This document shows, piece by piece, positions 1 to 8,690 of a DNA stretch of 64,000 bases. The notes under the pieces were generated by a model, which had not been told where the DNA came from, made no database searches, and saw only the letters and a list, made by a program, of their open reading frames with translations. The translations under genes were made by a program, and so were the position numbers. Within the stretch, counting starts at the first letter, position 1; each line of letters begins with the position of its first letter. The DNA is from Comamonas testosteroni. GTDB lineage: Bacteria; Pseudomonadota; Gammaproteobacteria; Burkholderiales; Burkholderiaceae_C. The stretch lies in assembly GCF_003569915.1 (NCBI RefSeq), contig NZ_KZ984441.1:124001-188000 (forward strand), written 5' to 3'.

Positions 1-895
1 CGCTGGCAGAAGCCTGCGCCGCCGGAATGGCATGACCATCCTGTGGCGTCACAGGAAACACGGCGTTGAGCTGCCCGGTCCCCGATGCCGCAAAGTACGG
101 CGTGATGATTTCAGCCTTGCCATCATAGGCAGACCAGCCCAGCGCACCCAGCAGCATGGCCGTGTCATGCATGAAACCTTCGCCATGGCCCTTGGCCGCG
201 TACTCGGGCAGCATGCCGCAGAAGGTCTCCCACTCCCCCGCCTTCCACTGCCGGATGACTTCCTGATCGAGTTGCTCCAGAAACGGGCTCCAGATCTTGA
301 AAGCGAAGTCAGGGGCCAGACCGTTCTGCGCAAAGCGGTGCGACAGCGAGCCGCTGGCCAGAATGGCCACCGTGCCGTCGTAATGATCTTCGATGGCGCG
401 GCGAATGGCCCAGCCCAGACGCGCGCTGTCATTGAGGTAATGCGCCATGCACATGGCAGAGACAGACACCACCTTGAAGCGCTGATCCGTGTTCATGTAG
501 CGCATGGGCACCAGCGTGCCGTATTCGGGATCCAGCGTGGTTTCGTCGTGCGCCAGGGTATCGACACCGGCAGCCTTGGCCGTCTCGGCCAGCAGCTTGC
601 CCAGCGCCGGGTTGCCGGGGAACTCAAAGCCCATGTTGCGGATGAAGTGCGGCAGCTCATTGCTGGTGTACGAGCCTTGGAAATGCGGCGCACAGTTGAT
701 GTGATAGCCCGCATTGACCAGCCAGTGCGTGTCGAACACCACAATCGTGTCCACCCCCAGATCGGCGCAGCGCTGAGCGATGATTTTGAAGCCATCGATC
801 GCATCCTGACGCGTGCCCTTGCGGGGGCCGTCAAGCTCGCTCAGGTATATCGAAGGGACGTGCGTCACCTTGGCGGCGAGTGCCAGTTTTCCCAT
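1..895 (-). CDS. hpaD: 3,4-dihydroxyphenylacetate (homoprotocatechuate) 2,3-dioxygenase, 3' end cut by window edge
   Basis: Extradiol (class III, LigB-type) ring-cleaving dioxygenase that opens homoprotocatechuate in 4-hydroxyphenylacetate catabolism. I translated the minus strand: it opens with MGKLALAAKVTHVPS, very close to what I recall of E. coli HpaD, and keeps FDTHWLV, GTLVPMRYMN and SGSLSHRF. Candidate iron ligands are His12, His57 and the Glu in GEGFMHD. There are 298 codons without a stop, so the C-terminus is missing and slightly longer than the E. coli protein (about 283 residues). An AAGGAG ribosome site precedes the ATG. It is the last visible gene of the leftward hpa operon; hpaF, hpaH and hpaI may lie beyond the edge (inference). 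Confidence 0.93.
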   Translation of the reverse strand, partial: MGKLALAAKVTHVPSIYLSELDGPRKGTRQDAIDGFKIIAQRCADLGVDTIVVFDTHWLVNAGYHINCAPHFQGSYTSNELPHFIRNMGFEFPGNPALGKLLAETAKAAGVDTLAHDETTLDPEYGTLVPMRYMNTDQRFKVVSVSAMCMAHYLNDSARLGWAIRRAIEDHYDGTVAILASGSLSHRFAQNGLAPDFAFKIWSPFLEQLDQEVIRQWKAGEWETFCGMLPEYAAKGHGEGFMHDTAMLLGALGWSAYDGKAEIITPYFAASGTGQLNAVFPVTPQDGHAIPAAQASAS

Positions 896-1007
896 GATCT
901 CTCTCCTTGTTTAAACCACCCAAACCCGATCATTTGGCGGGAACTGCCTCGCGCAAGCGCCATCCAGTCAATGACTTCATCCCCGCCCGCCACTGCAGAC
1001 GAAAAAC

Positions 1008-1982
1008 CTATCCCATGGTGATATTTGCGCGGCGGATGATGTCGCCGTACTTCGCAATCTCACTGTTCACAAAGCCTGCAAACTGCGCTGCCGTACCGGG
1101 CTGCGCCACGATGCCGCTCTTGGCAAACACCTCCACCACACTGGGCAAGGCCAGCGCCTTGTTCACTTCTGCATTCACGCGCTGCACGATGGCGTCCGGT
1201 GTTCCAGCCGGAGCCAGCAGCCCCTGCCAGGAGTTGGACTCCAGCGCCGCTCCTTGCTCAGCCAGCGTTGGCACATTGGGCGCAAAGCGCGAGCGCTTGA
1301 GCGTCGCCATGCCGATGGCGTGAAGCTTTCCGCTTTCGATATGGCCACGAAACTCCGACCAGTTGCCAAACATCACCGTGACCTGGCCGCCGAGCAAATC
1401 GGTCAGCGCCGGGCCTTGCCCTTTGTACGGCACATGCACCATGTTGACGCCCAGCATCTGGCACAGCAGTGCCCCCGAAAGATGGGCCGATGTCCCGTTG
1501 CCGAAAGAGGCATAGGTCAGGCTGTCCGGCTTGGCCAGCGCTGCCTTCTTGAGATCGTCCAGCGTCTTGATGCCGCTGTTCGGATGGGTGGCCAGCACAT
1601 GCTCGGACAAGCCCATCAACGCCACAGGCTTGAGATCCTTGGTCGTGTCATAGGGCAGGTTCTTCACCAGCGTCTTGTTGGCCGTAAAACTGTTGGCCAC
1701 ACAGACAAGGGTGTAGCCGTCTGCAGGCTGCTTGGCCACGTAGTCCACACCAATCACCGTGCCCGCGCCGGGCTTGTTTTCGACAATGACGGGCTGGCCC
1801 AGTTGCTTGCCCAGTTCCACACCGATCAGGCGTGCCACCATATCGGTTGTGCCACCGGGCGTAAACGGGACAACGACCCGCACCGGCTTGCCAGGCCAAG
1901 CGCTCTGCTGGGCCAGGGACAGGGCGGGTACCGATGCCAGTGCAGCGGCGGATCCTGCCTGCAGAAATTGACGACGTTGCAT
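1008..1982 (-). CDS. Bug-family (TctC-like) periplasmic solute-binding protein
   Basis: 324-residue extracytoplasmic binding protein of the Bug/TctC family, which captures carboxylates for tripartite tricarboxylate (TTT) transporters or for sensing. The N-terminus MQRRQFLQAGSAAALA with a cut after SLA is a signal peptide, with a twin-arginine look. The mature part starts WPGKPVRVVVPFTPGGTTD, the family signature; NKPGAGTVIG and VPYKGQGPALTDLLGG are typical internal motifs. AGGAGA precedes the ATG. It sits between hpaE and hpaD on the same strand, so it probably binds a substrate or intermediate of that pathway (inference). No TctA or TctB membrane subunit is in the window. Confidence 0.9.
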   Translation of the reverse strand: MQRRQFLQAGSAAALASVPALSLAQQSAWPGKPVRVVVPFTPGGTTDMVARLIGVELGKQLGQPVIVENKPGAGTVIGVDYVAKQPADGYTLVCVANSFTANKTLVKNLPYDTTKDLKPVALMGLSEHVLATHPNSGIKTLDDLKKAALAKPDSLTYASFGNGTSAHLSGALLCQMLGVNMVHVPYKGQGPALTDLLGGQVTVMFGNWSEFRGHIESGKLHAIGMATLKRSRFAPNVPTLAEQGAALESNSWQGLLAPAGTPDAIVQRVNAEVNKALALPSVVEVFAKSGIVAQPGTAAQFAGFVNSEIAKYGDIIRRANITMG

Positions 1983-2009
1983 ATCCGTCTCCTTGTCTTG
2001 TCGTTTTTA

Positions 2010-2056
2010 ATGTTTTAGGCCTCTAGTCCAAAAATTGCATAGGCTTTCAGCTATCA
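2010..2056. repeat. AT-type dispersed intergenic repeat
   Basis: The spacer between hpaE and the Bug gene carries a CCTCTAGTCCA ... TGCATAGGCT ... AGCTATCAAA string. Close relatives occur near 11654, 31058 and 44798, and in reverse orientation near 25617, 34917 and 52280. The common core is a GTCTA/GTCCA word, an ATAGGCT word about 12 bases on, and AGCTAT at the end. Confidence 0.6.
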
Positions 2057-2094
2057 AAATCGATGCACTACGCCCCGGTTTCGATGCCTTTGAC

Positions 2095-3552
2095 TCACAC
2101 GCCCCAGTGCGGGATATGGTGGCTGCCCAGCGACACTGCCACGTTCTTGGGCTCGCAGAAGACTTCGTAGCTCCAGGTGCCACCTTCGCGGCCCGTGCCC
2201 GAAGCTTTCGTGCCACCAAAAGGCTGACGCAGATCGCGCACGTTCTGGCTGTTGACAAAGCACATGCCGGCTTCCACAGCGGCGGCCACGCGGTGCGCCT
2301 TGCCGATGTTCTCGGTCCACACATAGCTCGACAGCCCGTACTGAATGTCATTGGCCAGGCGAATCGCTTCGGCCTCATCGCTGAACGGAATGATGCAGGC
2401 CACAGGGCCAAAAATTTCTTCCTGAGCGACGCGCATGCGGTTGTCCACATCGGCAAACACCGTGGGCAGCACATAGTTGCCGTTCTTCACACGGTCGGGG
2501 ACCACGGGTGCATCCAGGCCGCCGCACAGCATGCTCGCGCCTTCCTTTTGGCCCAGCTCGATATAGCTGCGCACCTTGGCCAGATGACCCTGGCTGATCA
2601 TGGGGCCGACAATGGTTTTCTCGTCCAGCGGATCGCCCACGGTGATGCGTTTGGCGCGCTCCACAAAGCGTTCGACAAACTTCGCGTAAATGCCCTTCTG
2701 CACCAGGATGCGGCTGCCTGCCGTGCAGCGCTCGCCGTTGTTGCTGAAGATCATGAACACGGCGGCGTCCAGCGCGCGCTCAAAGTCCGCATCATCAAAG
2801 ATCACGAACGGGCTCTTACCGCCCAGCTCCATGCTGAACTTCTTGAGGCCTGCGGCCTGCACGATGCGGTTGCCCGTGGCGGTGGAGCCGGTGAAGGAAA
2901 CGGCGCGCACATCGCGGTGAGCGACCAAAGGTTCGCCCGCATCCTTGCCATAGCCATGCACCAGGTTCAACACGCCTGCTGGAATGCCTGCTTCCAGCGC
3001 CAGCTCGCCCAGGCGAGCCGCAGTCATGGGCGAGAGCTCGCTCATCTTGAGCACGGCAGTGTTGCCAAAAGCCAGGCAGGGTGCGACTTTCCAGGTCGCG
3101 GTCATGAAGGGTACGTTCCATGGCGAGATCAGTGCGCACACACCCACGGGGTGGAACAGCGTGTAATTCAGGTGCGTGGGCGTAGGGTAGGTGTGACCAT
3201 CCACACGCGTGCACATCTCGGCAAAGTAGTAGAAGTTGTCGGCCGCGCGGGGAATCAGCTGCTTGCCGGTTTGTGCGATGACCTGGCCGCAGTCATTGGT
3301 CTCGGTCTGCGCAATTTCAGGCACATGCTGGGCGATCAGATCGCCAAGCTTGCGTACCAGTTTGGCACGTTCGGTCGCAGGCGTGTTCGCCCATTTGGGA
3401 AAGGCTTCCTTGGCCGCAGCAACAGCGGCTTCGACGTCCGCAGCACCACCGGAAGCGACTTCGGCCAGCACTTCCTGCGTCGCAGGATTGACGGTTTCAA
3501 AGTAGTCTTTGCCGGCCACGCTTTTGCCGTTGATCAAATGGTCGATTCTCAT
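2095..3552 (-). CDS. hpaE: 5-carboxymethyl-2-hydroxymuconate semialdehyde dehydrogenase
   Basis: NAD-dependent aldehyde dehydrogenase that oxidises the ring-cleavage product of HpaD. 485 residues (E. coli HpaE about 488) from the ATG at 3552, which has an AGGAG site; an upstream in-frame start at 3627 would add 25 residues unlike the family. The N-terminus MRIDHLINGKSV is typical. Seen: the cofactor-side motif SPWNVPF, FTGSTATGNRI, the catalytic glutamate in MELGGKSP (Glu242) and the catalytic cysteine in NNGERCTAGSR (Cys276). It lies between two Bug genes in the leftward hpa operon. A long antisense reading frame across it is a shadow. Confidence 0.93.
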   Translation of the reverse strand: MRIDHLINGKSVAGKDYFETVNPATQEVLAEVASGGAADVEAAVAAAKEAFPKWANTPATERAKLVRKLGDLIAQHVPEIAQTETNDCGQVIAQTGKQLIPRAADNFYYFAEMCTRVDGHTYPTPTHLNYTLFHPVGVCALISPWNVPFMTATWKVAPCLAFGNTAVLKMSELSPMTAARLGELALEAGIPAGVLNLVHGYGKDAGEPLVAHRDVRAVSFTGSTATGNRIVQAAGLKKFSMELGGKSPFVIFDDADFERALDAAVFMIFSNNGERCTAGSRILVQKGIYAKFVERFVERAKRITVGDPLDEKTIVGPMISQGHLAKVRSYIELGQKEGASMLCGGLDAPVVPDRVKNGNYVLPTVFADVDNRMRVAQEEIFGPVACIIPFSDEAEAIRLANDIQYGLSSYVWTENIGKAHRVAAAVEAGMCFVNSQNVRDLRQPFGGTKASGTGREGGTWSYEVFCEPKNVAVSLGSHHIPHWGV

Positions 3553-3641
3553 TTTTATCTCCTGTTCGGTGACTGGCCAGGCGGGCTTGCCCGCCGTTCG
3601 GGTGATGGTGGAGCCCATGCACGGCATGGGCTCTGCGCTGG

Positions 3642-4622
3642 TTAATCCAGCTGAATATTCTTTTCTTTGATCAGCGCGGTCCAGATTTCGCGCTCGGAGC
3701 CCACATAGCGCGCCATGTCTTCAGCGTTGGTGGGCCGCGCTTCCCAGCCTGCATCAAACAGGCTCTGGCGTACGGTGGCTTCCTTCATGGCTTTTTGCAG
3801 CTCTGTGCTCAGCCGGGTCTGGATGTCCGCCGGTGTGCCCTTGGGCACCACCAGACCTTGCCAGGTATAGGCTTCCACCTTGGTAAAGCCCAGCTCGCGT
3901 GCCGTGGGTACATTCGGCAGCTGCGGAATGCGCTCGCCCGACATGGCCAGCAGCGGAATCGCCTTGCCCGCCTTGACCGAACTGATGCCGCTTGGCAGGT
4001 CCAGCATCATCAGCGGGATCTGGTTGCCCATCAGGTCCTGCAAGGCCGGAGCTCCACCCTTGTAGGGGATGTGCTGCATGGAGACCTTGGCTTCGCGCTG
4101 AAACAGCTCCAGCGCCAAGTGGTGAGGGCTGCCGGTGCCCGCAGTGCCAATACTGTATTTGCCTGGCTCCTTGCGCAGTGCAGCCAGCAGGCTCTGCGCA
4201 TCCTTGATGCCCAGCTGCGGAGACGCCACGATGACCAGTGGCGAGCGCCCCATCATGCCCAGCAGAGAAAAGTCCTTCTGCGGGTCGTAGCGCAGTTTTT
4301 TGTACAGCACGCTGTTGTAGACCAGCACGCCGTTGTCGGCCGAGAAGACGGTATAGCCATCAGGCGCGGCACGCGCGACCAGCTCGGACGCGATGATCGC
4401 TCCCGCACCTGGGCGGTTGTCTACCACCGCCTGCTGCCCAATCTGATGCGACAGCTGAGCGCCCACCGTGCGGGCCAGAAAGTCGGTACCGCCACCTGCG
4501 GGATAGCCCACGACCCAGCGCAAAGGCTTGTTCGGGTAGGTTTGCGCCGTGGCAGGCAAGCTCATGCCCAGCAAGCTGCCTATCGCCAGTGCAGCGGTGG
4601 CGATGCGAAAAGATAAACGCAT
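3642..4622 (-). CDS. Bug-family (TctC-like) periplasmic solute-binding protein
   Basis: 326 residues, signal peptide MRLSFRIATAALAIGSLLGM with a cut after ATA, then YPNKPLRWVVGYPAGGGTD, the Bug N-terminal signature; DNRPGAGAII and IPYKGGAPALQDLMG follow. GGAG lies upstream of the ATG. It is inserted between hpaG2 and hpaE, co-directional with both and closely spaced, so it is very likely in the operon. It is clearly diverged from the Bug protein at 1008-1982, so the two may bind different ligands (inference). No partner membrane permease is encoded nearby, a common situation for Bug proteins in Burkholderiales. Confidence 0.9.
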   Translation of the reverse strand: MRLSFRIATAALAIGSLLGMSLPATAQTYPNKPLRWVVGYPAGGGTDFLARTVGAQLSHQIGQQAVVDNRPGAGAIIASELVARAAPDGYTVFSADNGVLVYNSVLYKKLRYDPQKDFSLLGMMGRSPLVIVASPQLGIKDAQSLLAALRKEPGKYSIGTAGTGSPHHLALELFQREAKVSMQHIPYKGGAPALQDLMGNQIPLMMLDLPSGISSVKAGKAIPLLAMSGERIPQLPNVPTARELGFTKVEAYTWQGLVVPKGTPADIQTRLSTELQKAMKEATVRQSLFDAGWEARPTNAEDMARYVGSEREIWTALIKEKNIQLD

Positions 4623-4664
4623 ATCTCAGTCTCCTCGGATTAGACGGCCGCTGGTGCTCGCTCT

Positions 4665-5420
4665 TCAGGCGGCTTGCAACGTATTGACCAGGGTGCCAAT
4701 ACCGTCGATTTCAGTTTCCACCACGTCTCCGGCGTTGACGTTGACCACCCCGTCCGGGGTGCCCGTCAGGATGACGTCTCCAGCCTGCAGCGTCATGATG
4801 CTGCTGAGGTAGGCAATCAACTCTGGAATGCGGTGGATCATGTGGCTTGTGTTGCCACTCTGGGTTTGCTGGCCGTTGACACGGGTGCGCAGGGCCAGTG
4901 CATGGGGATCGGGCACGTCGCTGGCATCCACCAGCCAGGGTCCGATCACGGTGCTTGCATCGCGGTTTTTCACGCGCAGATTGGGGCGGTACCAATTCTC
5001 CAGATAGTCGCGTACCGCATAGTCGTTGCAGACGGTGTAGCCCGCCACGTACTGCATGGCATCCGCCGCCTGCACACGCTTGGCAGTGCGGCCGATAACC
5101 ACCGCCAGCTCGCACTCATAGTGCATGAAGCTGGCATCTGCCGGGCGCGGCGTGAAACCACGGTGACCGACCAGAGAGTTCGGCCCCTTGAGAAACACCA
5201 ACGGCGCATCCTTGGTGCTGACCGTCAGCTCATGCGAAAGCTCTTTGACATGGTCCGCATAGTTCAAGCCCAGCGCAATGATGGTGCCGAACTCCAGCGG
5301 GGCGAGCCATTGCACATCGGTCTCGGCCACCACGCGGCCATCGGGCAGCTGCACGCGGCCATCGGCGCTTTCGGTCACGGCCAGCACCTGACCGTTCAAG
5401 ATCACACGTCCGTGCTTCAT
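4665..5420 (-). CDS. hpaG2: 4-hydroxyphenylacetate degradation isomerase/decarboxylase, C-terminal-type subunit (HpaG2)
   Basis: 251-residue protein of the fumarylacetoacetate hydrolase (FAH) fold. In E. coli HpaG is one chain with two FAH-like halves that decarboxylate OPET and isomerise the product; here the halves are separate genes and this one corresponds to the C-terminal half. Seen: GTIIALGLNYADHV near the start, MHYECELAVVIG with the metal-binding acidic residues, and a TGTPDGV turn near the end. A strong AGGAGG site lies within the end of hpaG1, whose stop overlaps this start (ATGA, 5417-5420), so the two are translationally coupled. Confidence 0.88.
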   Translation of the reverse strand: MKHGRVILNGQVLAVTESADGRVQLPDGRVVAETDVQWLAPLEFGTIIALGLNYADHVKELSHELTVSTKDAPLVFLKGPNSLVGHRGFTPRPADASFMHYECELAVVIGRTAKRVQAADAMQYVAGYTVCNDYAVRDYLENWYRPNLRVKNRDASTVIGPWLVDASDVPDPHALALRTRVNGQQTQSGNTSHMIHRIPELIAYLSSIMTLQAGDVILTGTPDGVVNVNAGDVVETEIDGIGTLVNTLQAA

Positions 5421-6094
5421 GGCAGTACCTCCTCGACCACAGAGTGCTTGAGCTCGCCCAGACCGGGCACCACAATGCGAATCTCATCTCCAGCATGTGC
5501 CACGGGCGAGGCTTCACCCGGCCCCAGCAGCAGCACGTCGCCAGCAGCCAGCGTCATGAATTCCGTCACATCGGCCATCAGTTGCGCAGCAGGACGCACC
5601 AGCGTGGCAAAGCTGCGCTCATAGGCGCGCTCACCGTTGATGCTGATGCTCAAAGTGGCGTTGTCGAGGTCAAAGCCTGCTTCGTCATTGAACAGTTGGC
5701 TGATGGGGCAAAAGCCATCCCGATCCCGCTGCTGAATTGCGGGGCGGTAGTAGTTTTCGTGGGGCAAAGTGACATCGCTGACCACCACAAAACCCGCAAC
5801 GTGGCTGAGCGCCTGATCCACCGACACGCAGGTCGCAGCCTTGCCGATGACCAGGCCGATGGTGGCATCGATGCGCACCTCGCCCGGCTCTGCGGGCACC
5901 TGCACTTTTGCGCCATCCGCAGCAAAGGTATTGCGCGGCTTGATGTAGAGCACAGGGGCTTTGGGCGCAGCCTTGTAGGGCGCGCTGTCGAACTGGGGCG
6001 ACAGGCGCTCCAGCGTGGCACGGTCATTGAGCAGCGCCCCGTAGATGGTGCGCAGGGGCAGGCTGTCGCTTAAGAGAAAGGGCTGCATCTGCAT
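5417..6094 (-). CDS. hpaG1: 4-hydroxyphenylacetate degradation isomerase/decarboxylase, N-terminal-type subunit (HpaG1)
   Basis: 225-residue FAH-fold protein matching the N-terminal half of E. coli HpaG (5-oxopent-3-ene-1,2,5-tricarboxylate decarboxylase). Seen: APVLYIKPRNTF, VRIDATIGLVIGKAA with the metal-site glutamate position replaced relative to the other half, VVVSDVTLPHENYYRP and LLLGPGEASPV. It is the first gene of the leftward hpa operon. The start is uncertain by two residues (MQMQ: ATG at 6094 or 6088) and no clear ribosome site is visible. It overlaps hpaG2 by four bases. Confidence 0.87.
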   Translation of the reverse strand: MQMQPFLLSDSLPLRTIYGALLNDRATLERLSPQFDSAPYKAAPKAPVLYIKPRNTFAADGAKVQVPAEPGEVRIDATIGLVIGKAATCVSVDQALSHVAGFVVVSDVTLPHENYYRPAIQQRDRDGFCPISQLFNDEAGFDLDNATLSISINGERAYERSFATLVRPAAQLMADVTEFMTLAAGDVLLLGPGEASPVAHAGDEIRIVVPGLGELKHSVVEEVLP

Positions 6095-6101
6095 GATTGA
6101 T

Positions 6102-6189
6102 ATTTAGTTAACGTGGTAATTTTCATCTTGCCACATCAACTCGTCAATCAGTGCCAGACAGGGTTTTTACTTAATCTGTTAATTAGTTT
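6102..6189. promoter_or_regulatory. Possible operator region upstream of hpaG1
   Basis: The AT-rich spacer between hpaG1 and dadA holds TTTAGTTAAC at about 6103-6112 and GTTAATTAGT at about 6178-6187, which face each other as imperfect inverted copies. The first palindrome (GTTAAC) lies 14 to 20 bases ahead of the hpaG1 ATG. The hpa operon of E. coli is controlled by the MarR-type repressor HpaR, which binds palindromes at the promoter. Matching this site to HpaR is only a guess, and no hpaR gene is in the window. Confidence 0.25.
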
Positions 6190-6204
6190 GCGTTGCCGCA
6201 AACT

Positions 6205-7539
6205 TCAGGCCGTCAGCGCAATTGGCGCGGGCGATGAGGGGTTCGGCTCGTGCCCCCAGAAGCCAAAGTCCAGCGCGGGCTGCTCGCCGCTGATCAGCGC
6301 GGCCATGGCCTTGCCCGAGCCTGCACCATGCGTCCAGCCCAGTGTGCCGTGGCCTGCGTTGACCCAGATGCCTTGTGCCTGCGTAGCGCCAATGCAGGGA
6401 ATGTTGGTCGGCGTCGCAGGGCGCAGACCGCACCAGAATTGCGGATCACCACCTTCTTCAGGCAAGCGCGTATCGCAGACGCCGGGCATCAGCTCTTCCA
6501 CCCGCTTGACCAGCATTTCGCAGCGTGCACGTGCGGTAGCTGTATCAAGGCGCATATCAAAGCCGCCCAGCTCAATCGTGCCTGCCACGCGCAGATGGTT
6601 GCCCAGGCGGCTCATGGCGACCTTGCGGCTGTCGTCGATGGTCGAGACAACGGGCGCTTTTTCAGGCTGCAACAGCGGCAAGGTGGCGCTATAGCCTTTG
6701 CCGGGATAGATGGGCACATTCACGCCCAGAGGCTTGAGCAGCAGCGGCGTGTAGGAACCACAGGCAACCACCACAGCGTCCGCGCTCAATATGCGTCTGG
6801 CGCTATTGTTGTGAGAGCGAATTTGCACCGTTGCAGGCTTGCCGCTGCGTGCGGGCTGCAGGCTCAAAATGTCGTGCTGATAGAGAAATTCCACGCCTGC
6901 AGATGCGCACAGCTGCGCCAGCTTTTCGGTGAAGACGCGCGCGTCGCCGCTTTCGTCGGTTTCGGTGAATGTGCCACCCGCAATGTGCTCGGCATAGGGC
7001 GTAAAAGCCGGCTCGATCTTGAGCAGTTCATCTCGGCTGACCAGGCGGCGCTGCACTCCGTACTGGCGCATCAGCTCCACGCCTTCGGCGGCTTCGTCAA
7101 AGGCTTTGGCGCTGCTGTAGAAGTGGGCAATGCCGCGCTCCAGGCGCTCGAATTCAATGCCGGTCTTGCTCACCATGTCTTTGAGCGCAGCGTGGCTGTA
7201 GGCACCCAGCGCCACGATCTGCTGCACATTGCGCGCAAAGGCCTTGTCGTTGCATTGCGCGAGAAACTGCAGACACCAGCGCCATTGCGCAGGATCAAGC
7301 TGCGGACGAAACAGCAGCGGCGCCTGTTTGTCGAACATCCACTTGAGCGCCTTCCACGGCGCCTGACGATTGGCCCAGGGCTCGCAGTAGCTCACGGAGA
7401 TCTGCGCGCCGTTGGCAAAGCTGGTCTCCTGCGCGGCGGATGCCTGCCGGTCCACCACGGTGACTTGATGGCCGCGCTCGCGCAGATGCCAGGCGGTGCT
7501 GATGCCGATGATGCCGGCGCCGAGGACGATGATGTTCAT
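6205..7539 (-). CDS. dadA: D-amino acid dehydrogenase small subunit, FAD-dependent
   Basis: Membrane-associated flavoprotein that oxidatively deaminates D-amino acids (mainly D-alanine), passing electrons to the respiratory chain. 444 residues from the ATG at 7539 (E. coli DadA 432); the open frame runs further upstream but without homology. Seen: the FAD dinucleotide motif VLGAGIIGIS at the N-terminus, CEPWANRQAPWKALKWM typical of DadA, FTETDESGDARVF, and the C-terminal GHGTLGWTHGAGSG flavin motif. No strong ribosome site. It is divergent from argP with an 84-base gap, a common layout for a regulator and its target, although ArgP normally controls lysine/arginine genes. Confidence 0.9.
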   Translation of the reverse strand: MNIIVLGAGIIGISTAWHLRERGHQVTVVDRQASAAQETSFANGAQISVSYCEPWANRQAPWKALKWMFDKQAPLLFRPQLDPAQWRWCLQFLAQCNDKAFARNVQQIVALGAYSHAALKDMVSKTGIEFERLERGIAHFYSSAKAFDEAAEGVELMRQYGVQRRLVSRDELLKIEPAFTPYAEHIAGGTFTETDESGDARVFTEKLAQLCASAGVEFLYQHDILSLQPARSGKPATVQIRSHNNSARRILSADAVVVACGSYTPLLLKPLGVNVPIYPGKGYSATLPLLQPEKAPVVSTIDDSRKVAMSRLGNHLRVAGTIELGGFDMRLDTATARARCEMLVKRVEELMPGVCDTRLPEEGGDPQFWCGLRPATPTNIPCIGATQAQGIWVNAGHGTLGWTHGAGSGKAMAALISGEQPALDFGFWGHEPNPSSPAPIALTA

Positions 7540-7623
7540 GCGCTCAGTGTCGGCAGACTTGCCAACAACCAAAAGCATCATTAAATTTTCAGCAGTTTCA
7601 TCAGTTTTACTAATGGAAATCTC

Positions 7624-8538
7624 ATGAACTCCTGGGACCCTGCTGCGCTGGAATGCCTGGCCGCCATCGTCGAAGAAGGCGGCTTTGAGCGCGCCGCGCA
7701 AAAGCTGCACATCACGCAGTCCGCCGTGTCGCAGCGCCTGCGCGCGCTGGAGGCACAAGTGGGCTCGGTACTGGTGGAGCGCACGCGCCCCGTCAAGCCC
7801 ACGAGTGCGGGACGGCTGCTGCTCAAACATGCCAAACAGCTGCGACTGCTGCGTGCCGATCTGGCGCACGACTTGCAGGAGCTGGCACCGCAGACCGGGC
7901 AGAGCCTGGCGGGCGAGATTGTGTCGATTGCCATCAATGCCGACAGCATTGCCACCTGGGCCATGACCGCACTCGATGATCTGGCGCGCAGCGGCCTGCC
8001 GCTGGAGGTGGTGGTGGATGACCAGGACTTCACGCAGGAGCTGCTGCGATCGGGCCAGGTGATGGGCTGCGTGACCACGTTGAATCAGGCGCTGCGTGGC
8101 TGCACGGTGCAGCCGCTGGGGGCCATGCGCTATGTGGCCGTGGCCTCTGCCGAGTTTGCGCAGGACCAGTTGCCGCAAGGGCTGACGCGCAAGAACTTCA
8201 ACCAGTTTCCCTATCTGTCCTTCAACCGCAAGGACGATATGCAGGCCGAGTTTGTGGCGCGCTGCCTGGGGCTGCGCGGCGTGTCGCTACAGCATCAGAT
8301 TCTGCTGCCCAGTTGCGAGGCGCAGGTGCGCGCCGTGCAGGCGGGCTGGGGCGTGGGCGTGCTGCCGGAATTGCTGGTGCAGCCTGCGCTGCAAAGCGGT
8401 GCGCTGATCGATGTGGCACCGGGCCATGCACTGGCGATTGATCTGTTCTGGCACTGCTGGAATCTGGAGTCGCGCGTGCTGTCCCGCGTGAGCCTCGCGC
8501 TGCTTGAAACCGCTGGGCAGTTGCTGGAGCAGGCATGA
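7624..8538 (+). CDS. argP: LysR-type regulator ArgP (IciA)
   Basis: 304-residue LysR-family activator. In E. coli ArgP senses lysine and arginine and controls argO and others. The N-terminal winged helix reads ALECLAAIVEEGGFERAA with LHITQSAVSQRLRALEAQ; ArgP-typical words include VERTRPVKPTSAGRLL and WGVGVLPELLV. Co-inducer domain from about residue 95 on. It is divergent from dadA. An argO-like LysE-type exporter gene exists at 38260-38871 but is far away, so the local target may be dadA (inference). Confidence 0.85.
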   Translation: MNSWDPAALECLAAIVEEGGFERAAQKLHITQSAVSQRLRALEAQVGSVLVERTRPVKPTSAGRLLLKHAKQLRLLRADLAHDLQELAPQTGQSLAGEIVSIAINADSIATWAMTALDDLARSGLPLEVVVDDQDFTQELLRSGQVMGCVTTLNQALRGCTVQPLGAMRYVAVASAEFAQDQLPQGLTRKNFNQFPYLSFNRKDDMQAEFVARCLGLRGVSLQHQILLPSCEAQVRAVQAGWGVGVLPELLVQPALQSGALIDVAPGHALAIDLFWHCWNLESRVLSRVSLALLETAGQLLEQA

Positions 8539-8541
8539 AAA

Positions 8542-8567
8542 AAGGCCGTGCTTTGCGACACGGCCTT
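8542..8567. terminator. Hairpin after argP
   Basis: Perfect 9-base stem AAGGCCGTG / CACGGCCTT with an 8-base loop, starting a few bases after the argP stop. An A-run precedes it, so it could also terminate leftward transcription; there is no T-run after the + strand stem. Confidence 0.6.
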
Positions 8568-8690
8568 GACGAAGCGATGAGAAATGGGAGGTGCTTTGGT
8601 TTTTATAGCTGTTGCCGCTCTTGATTCGTGCACTTTAAGCTGATTCGCACCTGAAACACATCAGTCACCAGGACAATCAGCTATGAAGTT

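Noticed and set aside
2035-3645. 536-residue + strand frame across hpaE
   Set aside because: Antisense shadow; hpaE on the minus strand has catalytic Glu242 and Cys276.
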